DNA from: Bathymodiolus brooksi
Lineage: Eukaryota > Mollusca > Bivalvia > Mytilida > Modiolidae
Direction: 5' to 3'
Length of the DNA stretch: 64,000 nt
Assembly: GCA_963680875.1 (NCBI GenBank)
Contig: OY804576.1
Span: 73,971,668-74,035,667 of the forward strand
Position numbers and translations under genes: made by a program. Positions 48,961 to 61,608 of this stretch are shown here, piece after piece; the stretch's first letter is position 1; each line of letters opens with the position of its first letter. The notes under the pieces were generated by a model, which ran no database searches, was not told the origin of the DNA, and saw nothing but the letters and a program-made list of their open reading frames with translations.

Positions 48961-50472
48961 TTCAATTTAAAAAAAAGGGAGGTATCTAATGATTAAGTAT
49001 TTTCTGATAAATCCATACAGGTCAAAGTAGTTATTTTCATTTTTCTCATGGAAAAGATGGCTGGTACTGTTTTACTGATAACATTTTTTTTAATAACATG
49101 TTGATTTTTTGGTAAATAATAAAGTTTTCGCTCTCCTACTCAACATCAAATTTTTAATTAAATGTTAAAAGTTCTTGACTTAAAACTTCTCTAATCTTGA
49201 AGACAGATTTTTACCATTGACAAACTTGACAAACTGTTGCAAAAAATAAACATTTGCCTTGCTGTAAATATACAAAGGACATAATAAATAAGAGAAAAAT
49301 GTCAATACTTTGTCTCAAGATTACAAATTAGTCTATTGTTGAAAAAATATATTGTTACAAAATAAATATTAAATTTCGAAGAATTCTAAGTCATGTTGGG
49401 CTTGCAAGATGTGGCCAAGTTTTTCAAGTATCCAATTACAACATTTGTCTCAAATAACTTAAATCATTGGGAAAAAATGATAAAATTGACAAAATATACC
49501 AAGAAAAATAAGAGGAATTATTATTAACCAAAAACATATGGAAACTAACCACTGAATTAAAAATCATATGTTTTTCAGCTGAAAAAGGAATTAGTTTCTA
49601 GAAATGCATTTTTTTTTCATTGCTACAAGCAGCAATACAATGATATATTTTCGTCATTAATAGATTTATATAGCTTATAAATGCATTATTTTTTCGAAGG
49701 AATCATTATTAGCCAAAACATATGGAAACTAACCACCATCATATGTTTTTTCAGCTTAAAAAAGGAATTAATTTCTGGAAATGTCATTGCTACAAGCAGT
49801 AATACATAATACATTAACAATGATATATTTTTGTCATTGGAAGATTTATACAACTTATTAAATGCAGTATTTTTTCCTATAGTAAAAACATGTTGCCTCT
49901 ATGCTGTCTTTATCATTAGTATTATAGACATTTTAACATATCTATTGATTGTCCTAAGGCATTCCACCTGTTACTCAAGCAATATATTCATGATAGCGAT
50001 AATTACAAGGACTTAATCAAAATGAAATATATATACCGATGCCATTGTCTCTTACATATTGTCTGTTTTTCAACAAAGAATAAATCATACACAAAAAAAT
50101 TGCAACATTTGGTCAATATGATATTTAATAAATCGTCTAGTAATTTGTCATAAATATTCTTGTATTTGTAGCGGTATATACATGTATTTATAATAGTTAG
50201 GTACATGTAGTTGTTGTAATTTCAGATTTTATCACACAATTTTCTGAGAATTTTTTTTTTAACTCCTGTTAATAAACCTTGACACATAGATATGATAATT
50301 TATCATCTGATACCAGTATCTATCTTATGGTTGTTCGTTTTTAAGATTAAATTATTTGGATCTGTTCCCTTTTTAATATCATTAGAAATCTGTTTCACTG
50401 CAGTGTTTCAGCTAAACTTCGAAATCTTCAGAACAATTGCCAGTTTTATCAAAATTTCTTCAGGACATTCTT

Positions 50473-50617
50473 TAAGGCATACAGGCTGTCAGAATTGAAT
50501 TTTTTTTCTATATTAAAAGTTGCCAATATTCGAAGTTTTATACTAATTACAGTTGAAATTTTTGGCAACTTTTGATATAAACAAAAAAATACAATTCTAA
50601 CAGCCTGTATGCCTTTA
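50473..50617. mobile_element. Foldback element, about 52-bp arms
   Basis: TAAGGCATACAGGCTGTCAG through AAAGTTGCC is inverted in GGCAACTTTTGATATAAAC through CAGCCTGTATGCCTTTA. Loop about 35 nt. Confidence 0.87.
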
Positions 50618-53368
50618 ATAATTAAAATAATATGTATAAAGTTCTTCAGGATAATTTGAGAAATAGATTTGCAAATGTCCTGAGACTGGTACCTAGCTGA
50701 ATTACTGCACTGTTTTGGGTTGCATGGGTGCAATTTACCACTTTTGGTCATATGTAGAATGCATTATACTACCAGTATAAATTATATCTCCCCTTCTTCT
50801 GGAATAATTTTTGCCTATGTATAATATATGGACAGTGGACATACTACATGTATACACTGTATAAAAATGCTTAGGGGATATAAGTATCTTTTATCTATAT
50901 AAAATAAGATAGAAATGGTAGCCTAAATTAAACATTCTGTCAAAACATGATAGTATTCTAGATACAATGTACTCTGCATGCCGTTTAAGCCTCATTGGTA
51001 TTTTTGAAGGTCATAAAAGAAATACAATGTTTGATATGTTTTTATTTAGATGGTGTATATTCAATTTACAGTCCCATGTGGGGAATTTGAACTCCCTGTC
51101 TTATCACAAGTAGTTCACATGCCATATTATACAAATTATTTTTCTTTTGGGAAACTTTTTGTATCGTTTTCCTTCTTTTGAAAATTTTGATTGATTGAAA
51201 TAGAACTATATGACTAAGAAATAAATGAAAAATTACTGTGGCAATTCCCATTGCTTATTAATTTGATTGGCAGAAAATAAAAAGAATTTCAAAAATGTAT
51301 TTCTTCAGTCAATCAATTAGCTGGATCTTCAAACATGATTAGAAATAATTTCCCCCTACAAAAGCAACAAGCCCAGATGAAACAAATTTGTTTTCCTCTG
51401 ATCCCAGTACTACTCAATAACTTTAATGAAATTGGCTTTTTTTTCTTCTTAGTCACTTGACAATAAACAAACTTCTTTTCATCCAGAAATGGAAGGCTAG
51501 TGTTGATTTCATCTTGTTTAGAATAAAATTGATCACTAATTTGTATAAAGTTGTATCCACTTTTATTAAATATTAATTAAAGATGTAGTAAATGTGCATT
51601 AGTAAAGTGGAAAACACAACATTAAAAGATGACTGAGGAAATCAGAGGCCTCCCTAGGGGAACATGTGTTTGTAGGCCGACGCCTAATTGAGTTTCTTAA
51701 CACAAAAGGATACCAAAACACAAGTGTATTGAAAAACTATTATCTTACTATTTGTTGAGAGTCTTCACTTCATAAGGACCCTGATGCTATTAAGAAAATT
51801 AGATATCTTTACGAAGAAAGGCTGAATGCAAATTGAATGTGGCTTGTTATGCGGTACTTTTACAAATGAAAACTTATTGGCTCTTAAAAGCTGATGAAGC
51901 GATATCAGAATTGGATGAGTCCCAAATGGAATTAGCTTTGAGGTGGAGATAAAGACAAGAACCACATATTCTTGAAGATATCGGTTCAATACGATTCGTT
52001 TTGACTTTTATTGGTCATAAAGCAAATAAGACATGTTTTTCTTCCTCTTTTACACTAAAATAAAAAGCAGAAAATTAAATTAATGTTTTCATGTGAATGC
52101 GTTTTTAATGCAAGTACTTGTATGGGTAAAAAATATCTTTGCTTTGGGGGTAATTATCATATAATAAATTTAATAAAAAAAATATATTGTTTGGCCATTA
52201 AAAAGCTTTAAGGAGATCTCAAGTAAGAGTCAGACAATGTTTAAAATTTTCTTCAAAGATAAGAGTCTGACATACCATTTAAGTATAAAAATAAATCCTG
52301 GGACCATTTCTTCTTCTCTTTAGAGGTTACTTGTATCATAAAGGAAGAATACAAGCAAATTTTATTTTTATTCTTTATTGAACTCCTAATTTTAACCAAT
52401 TTATTTGGATTTCTGAATAAAAAGTGTCCCCCTCCACGGTACCAGTAATTATTTGAGGAGTTGAACTTTATGTCTATTTATCGTAAAAATCTCCCATCTT
52501 GATAGTATAGGAATGAATCAAATTTTTCTGGAAAATGAGATTGTTGGAGTTCTTGAAGAATACCAGTCCTAAATCTCCTCCAACATCTTTCATAGATCAT
52601 TCAAGAATCTAGAATGCAGCAAGACTTCTTGTGTGTTAATTGTAATTTTATCTCCAGAAACAAAGGAAATGGTAATGACCCTAAAATTCTAGAAATGAAA
52701 ATTTTTCTGACAAGGAAATGGCTTTGTGTGAAAATTAGGGTAGATTGGTTTCAGGATCAATTTATTAAATAGTCTGTAATTTCCTTAAGTTTTCTAGAAT
52801 TTAAAAGGCTCAACTGATTTCTCTATTGAGATCAAAGTCTGCAGGTCATTATGTATGTATTTTTTTCTCAAAGGCATTATCATCAATACCTGTTTTGTTC
52901 TTTAAACACTTTTATTATGATTTATAGCACCTTAAATTACTGATGGAAATTGTTATGATTGTAGTAATAATCATTGAAACAAGACTTTCTTCTTGGTTTT
53001 CTCTTTAGAAATTATATTCCATGTTTCAAACAACGAATCGTAATCCTCAACCAACCTTATTTATTAATGGATTTCCGATCTGTTCTTTCGAATATTACAG
53101 GATTTCACGCATTTGAACAACACCTTGCCATCATCAACTTGAGAAATTATTATATATTTTTTTTTCATAATTATTGCAATTAGGCTTATTAAAAGATTTT
53201 AAGAATACTATAGCGCCTTGTTACATCAAAGGTAAAAGCAATTTTTACTTCATTTTAATTGAACAGTTTCATTATTCAGGTAATTAGAGTTTATTTGTAC
53301 TAGAGAAAGTAATCATAATTTCACTTTCAGTTCAAGATCATGAGATTCGGCTGTAAGTTGCCGAATCA

Positions 53369-53537
53369 AGCCTTTCAATAAGGGGGCGGTACCAGGTACC
53401 ACCTAATATGGTCTTTGGTACCTCTTGATTTTATAGAGTGTTGTATAAGATATATCTGAAAATTGTTCAAATTTAATAAAAAAGTACCGCCTGTAAATAG
53501 TGAAGTAGTGGTAGACTTGAAAAATGTTGAAAGCCCC
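53369..53537. mobile_element. Small MITE, copy 2
   Basis: Same orientation as the copy at 46459 and about 80% alike by eye; ends CCTTTCAAT and TTGAAAG. Confidence 0.75.
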
Positions 53538-54370
53538 GAGTTCAGTTGGGTCATTTTAGAATATCATGCTAAAACTGTATTAAAAAAGTAAAAAATTGTA
53601 ACATTGAATCTCTTTTTAATTTGCTTATTTTTACATTTTATTTTTTTATTCCTTGTAAAAATGTAGAGAAATATATATTTTTTTCTAAACCATATAGTCT
53701 ATATAGATATATGTAAAGAATTTGAATAAATAAAGCTCAATAATTGTATTATTACTGGGGTAATATAAAGAATCTTGGTTATCAGAGAGTCCCATCCTTG
53801 ATCATACATGCATCTATGAAGTGACATGCCCTAATGGCCTCACTGAATACACATCTTTTGTGTAATAACTGTACCTTGACTTATCATTATCTGAAGAATT
53901 TATCATATCTTAAACTTTTACACTTTGTTAATAATAACCTATCCCGGGTAGAAAGGAATCACAAATATCTGTTTTGTCACATGGGTATCTGTATTATGTA
54001 CCCAATTATATGAAATTACATTTAGTTAATAAATATTTTGTTTTTGTCATTATTCCCAAGTTGTGTAAGGAAGTGATTGCTATGTATGTCTAACTTGGCT
54101 GTCTGTTATCTTTAATGATAATGAAGATTGTTTTGGCATTTTATTCTAAAAATGTTTTTGCTTCTGAAACACATTGGATATTAAATACATACACACACGC
54201 ATACAGTAAATTGCACAGTACTTTCAATTTTCATTTTCCGACAAAACACAGAGCAGTTTTTAGTTGCTTGCATATTATAGCAAAGCCACCATATTAGGTT
54301 ATCATCATTGTCGTCATCTGTGGGCGAGCTATTGTTGAACTTTGCCAGCAACTCCTCATCTTACCTCACT

Positions 54371-54525
54371 GATTGAAATTTAACCAAACTTTAGATGAAA
54401 TTTAACCAAACTTTTGATGAAATTTAACCAAACTTTTGAAGAAATTTAAGTAAACTTTTGAAGAAATTTAATCATATTCTTGGATGAAATTTAACCACAC
54501 TCTTGGAAGAATTTTAACCAAACTT
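54371..54525. repeat. 22-bp tandem repeat, about 7 copies
   Basis: Unit GATGAAATTTAACCAAACTT TT with substitutions increasing to the right. Confidence 0.9.
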
Positions 54526-55219
54526 TACATCAAATTACTACTGGTGTACACCACTTTTTCCACACCCTTGATAAAATTTAATCAAACTAATACTCCAATT
54601 GTTCTTGTTACTACTGATATGGACCACTTTTTCAACTTTGTTGTTTTCTGTATGGTGTAGTGCATATGCATCCTTTGCATATTTTGTCAATGTGCATTTT
54701 TTTTTTATAGATACATGTATTACTGTATCCTGTTACAAAGTTCAAAATGTACCAAAAGTATTATTCATTTCAATCTTTGTAACATGAACTTTGAAAAAGA
54801 TTCCATGAGAAGTAATATTTCAATAACATATAAATAGACAAGTACAATCTGTGGATTATTGAACTTTTATCAGAAATCAAAAAAATGTTGATGTCAAGCC
54901 AAGAAAAATATTATTGTCATGTGTCACAAGTATGGTGTATGTTTATCTATTAAGTATGTTTGTATACCCTGTACAGATTTTAGTACAACTGAATTGTCCA
55001 TATAAATATAAAATAGAGTTTATGAAATATTAAATGTTATTATCTTATTTAATAATAATAACAGAAATAATCAGTATTGAACTAGATAGAATGAGAATTT
55101 TAAGAATATCGATAAAATGAAATACTCGAAATACTCAAAATACCAAGCTGTCGGACAAGTTTTCAAAATCTAATTGTAAAATCTTAGAAAAAAGGGTCAT
55201 GAAGTGGGCAAGGTAAATT

Positions 55220-55400
55220 GTGGAGAAAAAGATTTCATACCTCATCCGATTTCGGCAGCTAACACCCAGGAATTCCACCCATGATCCGATTAAAGTGTTG
55301 TCACCCGGGAGGTGCTTAAAAGACCTGGGATTTCACAGTCTCACCCTGTCAATAAATTTGATCGAAAGAATTCAGTCTTTGGCAATAAAACTAGTCTTAG
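55220..55400. other. GC-richer island before the PROX U12 acceptor
   Basis: CACCCAGGAATTCCACCCAT and TGTTGTCACCCGGGAGGTGC lie 250-450 bp before the homeodomain exon. No repeat match. It could be a conserved splicing or transcriptional element. Its open frame (85 codons) has no recognisable motif. Confidence 0.3.
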
Positions 55401-55643
55401 GTAAGCTTTGTAAGTGGTTTTCTGATTTGTGTAATTTGTTTGACAAAATATGTAATATTATTTATCTGAGTTTCTAGCAAGAGTTTTAAATGAATTATTT
55501 ACAGAGAGAATACAAACATAATAAAATATGTGAATAAGGGAAATAAATCTTAATATTGTATTTTTTATGGTTTTTTTTATATTTGAAAGTTTGTATTCAT
55601 AAACTGTATTAGATTAAAATGTTTATATATTTGTTACTGAAAC

Positions 55644-55652
55644 TTCCTTAAC
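55644..55652 (+). promoter_or_regulatory. U12-type branch site TTCCTTAAC
   Basis: Exact match to the U12 branch-point consensus, ending 9 nt before the last base of the intron; the branch adenosines are 10-11 nt from it, within the usual range. Confidence 0.92.
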
Positions 55653-55661
55653 CATGCTTAC

Positions 55662-55816
55662 ACCTCAACACTGACGCCAATGCATCTACGCAAGGCCAAG
55701 CTGATGTTCTTCTATGTACGATACCCAAGCTCAGCCATCTTGAAAGTATATTTCCCAGATGTCAAGTTTAACAAGAATAATACAGCTCAGCTAGTCAAAT
55801 GGTTCAGCAACTTCAG
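55662..55816 (+). CDS. PROX1: PROX/Prospero, first homeo-prospero domain exon
   Basis: Encodes [40 protein letters not shown] and [11 protein letters not shown] plus two bases of the next Arg: helices 1-3 of the atypical Prospero homeodomain, including the DNA-contacting KWFSNFR. It closely matches Drosophila Prospero and vertebrate PROX. It enters in phase 0 after the AT-AC intron and leaves at a normal GTAGGT donor in phase 2. The following segment (REFYYIQMEKYARQA in the family) and the prospero domain were not found up to 64000, so the gene continues beyond the window or my reading missed an exon. Confidence 0.97.
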
Positions 55817-55904
55817 GTAGGTTTTAATTACATTCTTCTTAACAATCTGAAATTATAATGGAAGTAACATTTCTACAAAGACACCATCAATATTAAGCTT
55901 TGAT

Positions 55905-56255
55905 AAAGGGAGATAAGATCACAAAATTTCAAGGGAGATAATTCATTAAGTTTACTACATGTATTAAGATATATGGATGATTTCCTAAGACTTTACTTGA
56001 TTAAGGGATATCTCACTAATTTATTTAAGGGAGATTTCACTAACTTAGTTAAAGGAGATCACACTAACTTACTTAACGGAGAACTTGATTCAGGGAAATC
56101 TCACTAGATATATGGTTGATTGCCAAAACTTTACTTGATTAAGGGAGATCTCACTAACTTATTTAAGGGAGATTTCACTAACTTAGTTAAAGGAGATCTC
56201 ACTAACTTATTTAACAGAGATCTCACTAACTTAGTTCAGGGAAATCTCACTAGAA
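55905..56255. repeat. Irregular tandem repeat around AAGGGAGATCTCACTAACTT
   Basis: About a dozen related blocks of 22-26 bp with a higher-order pattern: ATATGGATGATTTCCTAAGA and ATATGGTTGATTGCCAAAAC start two longer units. Confidence 0.88.
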
Positions 56256-57667
56256 TCTAATACAATGTACATGTATTAAGACTATGTTTATGTGTATGGT
56301 ACATAACTAATGCCAAGATTTAGCTTGGTATAGTGAGATAACTTTTTTGTTTCTTTATAAATTCTTTGGATTGTTTTTATGCATATATAGAGTTAGACAA
56401 AAATTCCACATCCTTTGATTCTGATTGGATAGAGTATACTCTATAGGGTGATAAAAGGAGATGTAAGGGATATATTTCATATGTAAACTGATTGGCAGAA
56501 AAGATGGATACAGATCCTTATGCATCAAGTATCATGCAAATATAATGTTAGATGTTCATTTTATCTTCTTTTGACCTCTAAAAAGCAGAAGTTTATAAAT
56601 AGACCCTTTGAAGTATAATTCTTGGAATTGATAGCTTCTATAAATATTGATAACAAAAAAGCTGACAATTTTTCAACATGAGGAAGACTCCTTGTTTTTA
56701 CAGGCGAGCCAGTCTTTATAATAAAATGTTACACGTTCAACTGTAAATTATATCACAAAATTCAATGCATTTCGTTAAGTAGACATGATTTTTGTTTTGT
56801 ACTTTAAAAAAAATTTAAGCTGTCGGAAAAGACATGACAAGAAAATATGAATTAACAAACCACAGATAAAACTGAGAAGTGTTAAGGGAACACCCTGGAT
56901 TTCTTAATGAATCAGGAAAAATAAAAATACATGTTCATTTGTGTTAGTGACTTTATTCTCATCAATAATTTCACTCTGTTGTCTTTGAAATGTTCACTTC
57001 AAACAAAATTTTGAAATTTTGTTATTGAATTATGTGGTACAAGGCACAATAGCTGGAACATTAAGCGATACAATTCTTTATTTCATAATAGCTTTTTCTC
57101 TAGGCTTCCTGTTGTGAAATTGCAGTTTATTTGGAATTTACATAAAAAAGGAAAAGAAAATGGCCATCCCTACACCATTTGATAATTAATTTCAACAATT
57201 CATTTTTTAAACTTAGTGCATTGCTAAGGGATTTTAATTATTTTATGACAGTCTTATGACTATCTTGGGAATTCCATCAACATGATACATTTTCTAAAGT
57301 AGTGATTAAGCTTCCATTAGACCCTAAATTTAGTCAATTTATAATCAAGAAAAAAAGATAAGAGATTTTAAGGTTCAAAAGAAATATGAATAGTATATCA
57401 TGTCTAATACAAAAAGAATAATTATTATTATGTCTTCCAGAAATAAGCCCAAGTCTAAAGTATAGATTTTACAAAGTATTAACCTTAAATAATATATGAA
57501 ATATTAAAAAGACAGTGATTGTTGATAATTCCACCAATTACAGTGAAGTATTTAAGAAACCTCCTCCCAAAATTTTCTTTTGTATGTCAAGAACTCTGGA
57601 TGGACTTTTCCAAGTTTTGATAATAACAAACCTGAGGACCATGACAAATTGTATTTGGAATTCAAAG

Positions 57668-57805
57668 CAGTCCTCACAATGAGAACCGGTCCTCTGGCCC
57701 AAGACCAGTAAAACTTTGTTCAGACCAGTAAATTTATCAAATTTTGTTTAGAAATATATAAAAATAAATTCTAGAATTTGATTCGGACCAGTAAATCCAA
57801 ATTTT
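57668..57805 (+). repeat. Dispersed repeat matching 2540-2680
   Basis: AGTCCTCACAATGAGAACCG, GGCCCAAGACCAGTAAAACT and AATTTGATTCGGACCAGTAA match the interior of the element in DLST intron 11. Confidence 0.82.
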
Positions 57806-58617
57806 CTTCTTTTCGAGGACTGCAAAGAATAATGGGGTTTATAATAAATAGTCTCTTTTGTTTTTAATTTAACCACAACATTGGTAAGGTAAAAAAAAAA
57901 GATTTGAACTTGCAATAAAAAAATATATGATGTTGCCAGACATATTCTAGGATTAATAAGAACATATAAGATGTGATTTTTAGCCAGGAGAATAATAAAT
58001 TTGTCATGAATTTTTTATAGCAATAGATTTTATGTAGATCAGATCATATTAACGATAGTTATGCCCTTTTATTTGAAAAGTCGGTTGAAAATTTCCTCTT
58101 TTTATTTTTTCATGAAAATTGTCAAAAAAAAAACAATAGATCAGAAGTATCAAGAAAATTGCATCTTTTTTTGGTGTGTAATTTCAATATGAAGTGGTTT
58201 AAACAAACTAAACCTCAATTGTGATAATCTTCGAGGAGATACTTCCTAGTTCTCAAGTGTTTACTGTCTTTATTTTCAAAGAATCATCAACTGCCCACGT
58301 TTCATATTTTTGTTGATAATTTAATATTATCCTTTATTTCTGAGAAAATAAGATACCTGCTCACCACAAGCTCACCACAATATATTTCTGTGGAATGATA
58401 GCCTTTCTTCCATTTAGTTTCTCTGTTTCCACTTGATCTTCTTATTTCCTGTTCAATGTAGGGAGGATACTATGTTTCTTATCAGAAGGAAATTTTAAAA
58501 AAGACACAGGAAATGTCAAGGACATACTTAATATTTAGCTTTCACCTACAACAAGACAATCCTCATATTTATCCATATATGTATCAATGTAGCTCTGGTA
58601 TTGTACTTTTAAAATTT

Positions 58618-59480
58618 TTATACCCCCCGCAATGAAGTTGTAGGGGGTATACTGGTTTCACCATGTCTGTCCGTCCGTCCGTCCGTCCGTCTGTAGACAA
58701 ATGCTATGTCGTACGATAACTTGAGTTGTGTTTTTTAGAATCTTTTAAAATTTTACCAGCTGTTTACTGGTGAAGAGAGGAGGATCCCTTTAATTTTTGA
58801 CGATTTTCACTTTTGCCGTTCCAGAGTTATTGGACTTGATATGACGGAAATTAGGATTTTTACCCTATGTCGTATGATAACTTGAGTAGTGTTTCTCAGA
58901 ATGTTTTGAAATTATACCCCCTGCAACGAAGTTGTAGAGAGATATACTGGTTTCACTATGTCCGTCCATCCGTCCGTCCGTCTGTCCATCCGTCTGTAGA
59001 CAAATCCTATGTCGTACGATAACTTGAGTTGTGTTTCTTAGAATCTTTTAAAATTTTATCAGCTGTTTACTGGTGAAGAGAGGAGGATCCCTTTCATTTT
59101 TGACGATTTTCACTTGCCGTTCCAGAGTTATTGGACTTGATATGACGGAAAATAGGATTTTTACCCTAAGTCGTATGATAACTTGAGTAGTGTTTCTCAC
59201 AATATTTTGAAATTTTATCAGCAGCTTACCGGTGAAGAGAGGAGGATCCCTTTAATTTTTGACGATTTTCACTTTTGCCGTTTCAGAGTTATTGGACTTG
59301 ATATGACGGAAAATAGGATGTTTACCCTATGTCGTATGATAACTTGAGTAGTGTTTCTCAGAATGTTTTGAAATTTTATCAGCAGCTTACTGGTGAAGAG
59401 AGGAGGGTCCTTTTCATTTTTGGTCGGAACAATCAGTAATGTTTTGGTTATGGAAATAGGTTGGACAGATGTGGGGAGCG
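58618..59480. repeat. Tandem repeat with GTCCGTCC microsatellite
   Basis: Repeated blocks of about 160-300 bp: ATACCCCC...GGTTTCACCATGTC, (GTCC)n, CTATGTCGTACGATAACTTG, GGTGAAGAGAGGAGGATCCC, GAGTTATTGGACTTGATATG. It contains two (GTCC)n tracts and four copies of the later blocks. I remember this family from mytilid sequence. Confidence 0.9.
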
Positions 59481-59595
59481 GGGGGTATATCTTACTGTGC
59501 TTACAGTAATACTAGTTAGTAAGGTCGTTCCAACAAAATTTATATTTGTGTGTGTTCGTGTATTTTTGGAATAGTGGAGGGATCATAACTATATA

Positions 59596-59875
59596 GAAGG
59601 GCCCTCTTATCAGTCTTTTCAGATACATAGGGTTAGTAAAATACTACTAAATTTCCCCCCTCAAGAGAGCCCAATACTCTTATAGGCCACTTTTTCATTG
59701 CAGATGAGGTGGCATTAGAAGCGGGACTATAGCAGGGCCCCCTTTTATTAGGCCAGATTTCAGAAACATAGGGATAGTAAAATACTACTAAATTTCCCCC
59801 CTCAGGAGAGCCCAATACTCTTATAGGCCACTTTTTCATTGCAGAAGGGGGTGGTCTTATAAATGGGACTGCTGT
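59596..59875. repeat. Tandem duplication, about 140 bp x 2
   Basis: AGTAAAATACTACTAAATTT and CTCTTATAGGCCACTTTTTC occur in both copies. A diverged single copy is at 22025-22150. Confidence 0.93.
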
Positions 59876-61481
59876 ACTAGAGTATAAGTCAAACTTTCTT
59901 CAGTGACCACCTCTATTAAGCAATTACTTATATGACCTTGAATTTAATTTCCCTTTGCAGTGCATTCCCTAATAATTAACCCTATATTCAGTGACCACCT
60001 GTCTTATCTGACCTTATTTAATGTGGTATGTATGTGTCATAGCTTTGTTTTCAGTTTGTAGGCACAACTTAAGTTTTATTGGACAGATCCTTCTGAAATT
60101 GTATTACAATGATCCTTGGCACTGAATAAAGATTCAGATTAATTTTTGAGGTTCTAGCCCTATCTGTTTCCAAACAAGAGGCCTACAGTTATATCAAGTT
60201 GGCCAGGTGGTAGTCCTTTATTCTTTTAAAGTTTAACATGGGTCAAAGCACTCTAAAAGTACTGTGACTGATGAACTGTTTATCATAATATAGTTTGTTT
60301 TCTGTGACAGTCCACTCTAAGAGTTTACAATGCTGAGAATGTATGTTTATCAATACACTATGCTTACATTAGACAGAACTTCAGTTTATATAAACCTGTG
60401 TTATAATGACAGAAATGATGACAAATAGACAGTTTTCTGTCAAATTTTATTAGTAAAAACAATAGATTTAAAAAATTTACCATTACCTAAACACCTGCTG
60501 TTGCTTGATTTTCTGAAAGCATTTTTTCTTCAAAATGCGACCTACGGTTTTGAAAAAAAAAGACCTTGTATCATGTTTTTGTCAGAATTCTCACAGGATT
60601 ATGTTGCAAAAATATCAGGAAATTTCACACGGACATTGATATTTTATTTCAGAAAGCAACATGTCAGAGCCATCTATTTGTTGAATGTGGGAATAGGACA
60701 CTGAAGATTTTCCCTTTGTCTTCAATGAGTAAATACTTCCCTATATGACATTTAAAAGGCCATCTGTATGGATATTACTTTTCTAGATTTAATATCTTAT
60801 CAGCAATTACCAATGGTTTAGTTTTGCCATCACCATTTGGCTGTCACTTTCCTAAACCTTTGAGAAAAAATGATAATTATTGTCACTCACAAAAGGGTGC
60901 TATGCTTCAAAATTAGATCATTATAAGCGGACCAAAAGGAGAAAATTGCTCATTCTCACAAGAAATTATCAGGGTTTGAAGGATGAAAATTGCAAAGGAA
61001 AATTTTATGCACAATTTATTGATAATCAGTCCTATCATCAGAGACAATTTTGTAATTTATGTGTGTCGCTTGTAAATTGATGTTATTAAGAAGATAGTCG
61101 TCATAAAATTTCTCATAAACTGACAAACACAATTTTTTTTTATAAGGTTTAATCATGAAGATTAACATTAGAAAATCTAGAGTTAGGTCATATCATATGT
61201 GTCTCTAACACTGAAAATATCCATAATATTATTTCTTTTCTCTCCTGAAGGGCGAGATGTATCAAATTTAAAGAACTAAGAGGTTGATAAGGACTTTGTT
61301 TTTTTTATTAACGTTGTTGATGGCATTGATGTGTTAAGCTTAAGATAGCAGTCATTTAATACTACACAAGTTTTTTTTAAAGATCTAACATTATTACATT
61401 TGAATTAAAGTACTGTTTGAAATATTATATTAAAATTTTAAAGGATCTACTCTACCTTGTGAGGGCAAATTATACTTAAAA

Positions 61482-61525
61482 CTGAAATATTGTTGAAAGT
61501 GGCATTAAATACCATACCCTCCCCA
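61482..61525 (+). mobile_element. SINE family B, tail fragment
   Basis: ACTGAAATATTGTTGAAAGT then GGCATTAAATACC. Confidence 0.7.
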
Positions 61526-61608
61526 CCCCTAACTTAAAACAAGCTTATAATAGACTTGTACAGCATCACTGTCACAGCAAACAGATTCTGTTTTTGAAGA
61601 TAAACCAC

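Larger units (their letters stand above)
45141..55661 (+). other. PROX intron, U12-type AT-AC, 10.5 kb
   Basis: Begins ATATCCTTT, has TTCCTTAAC at 55644-55652 and ends TTAC. The exons join as [17 protein letters not shown], matching other Prospero proteins. The intron is repeat-poor: no SINE was recognised, only two copies of a small MITE, one dispersed repeat and two short tandem arrays. Long stretches (47.0-50.4 and 50.7-53.3 kb) show no gene or repeat. Confidence 0.9.

Noticed and set aside
55220..55477. 85-codon ORF as an extra PROX exon
   Set aside because: No resemblance to Prospero proteins, and the exon junction is already complete without it.
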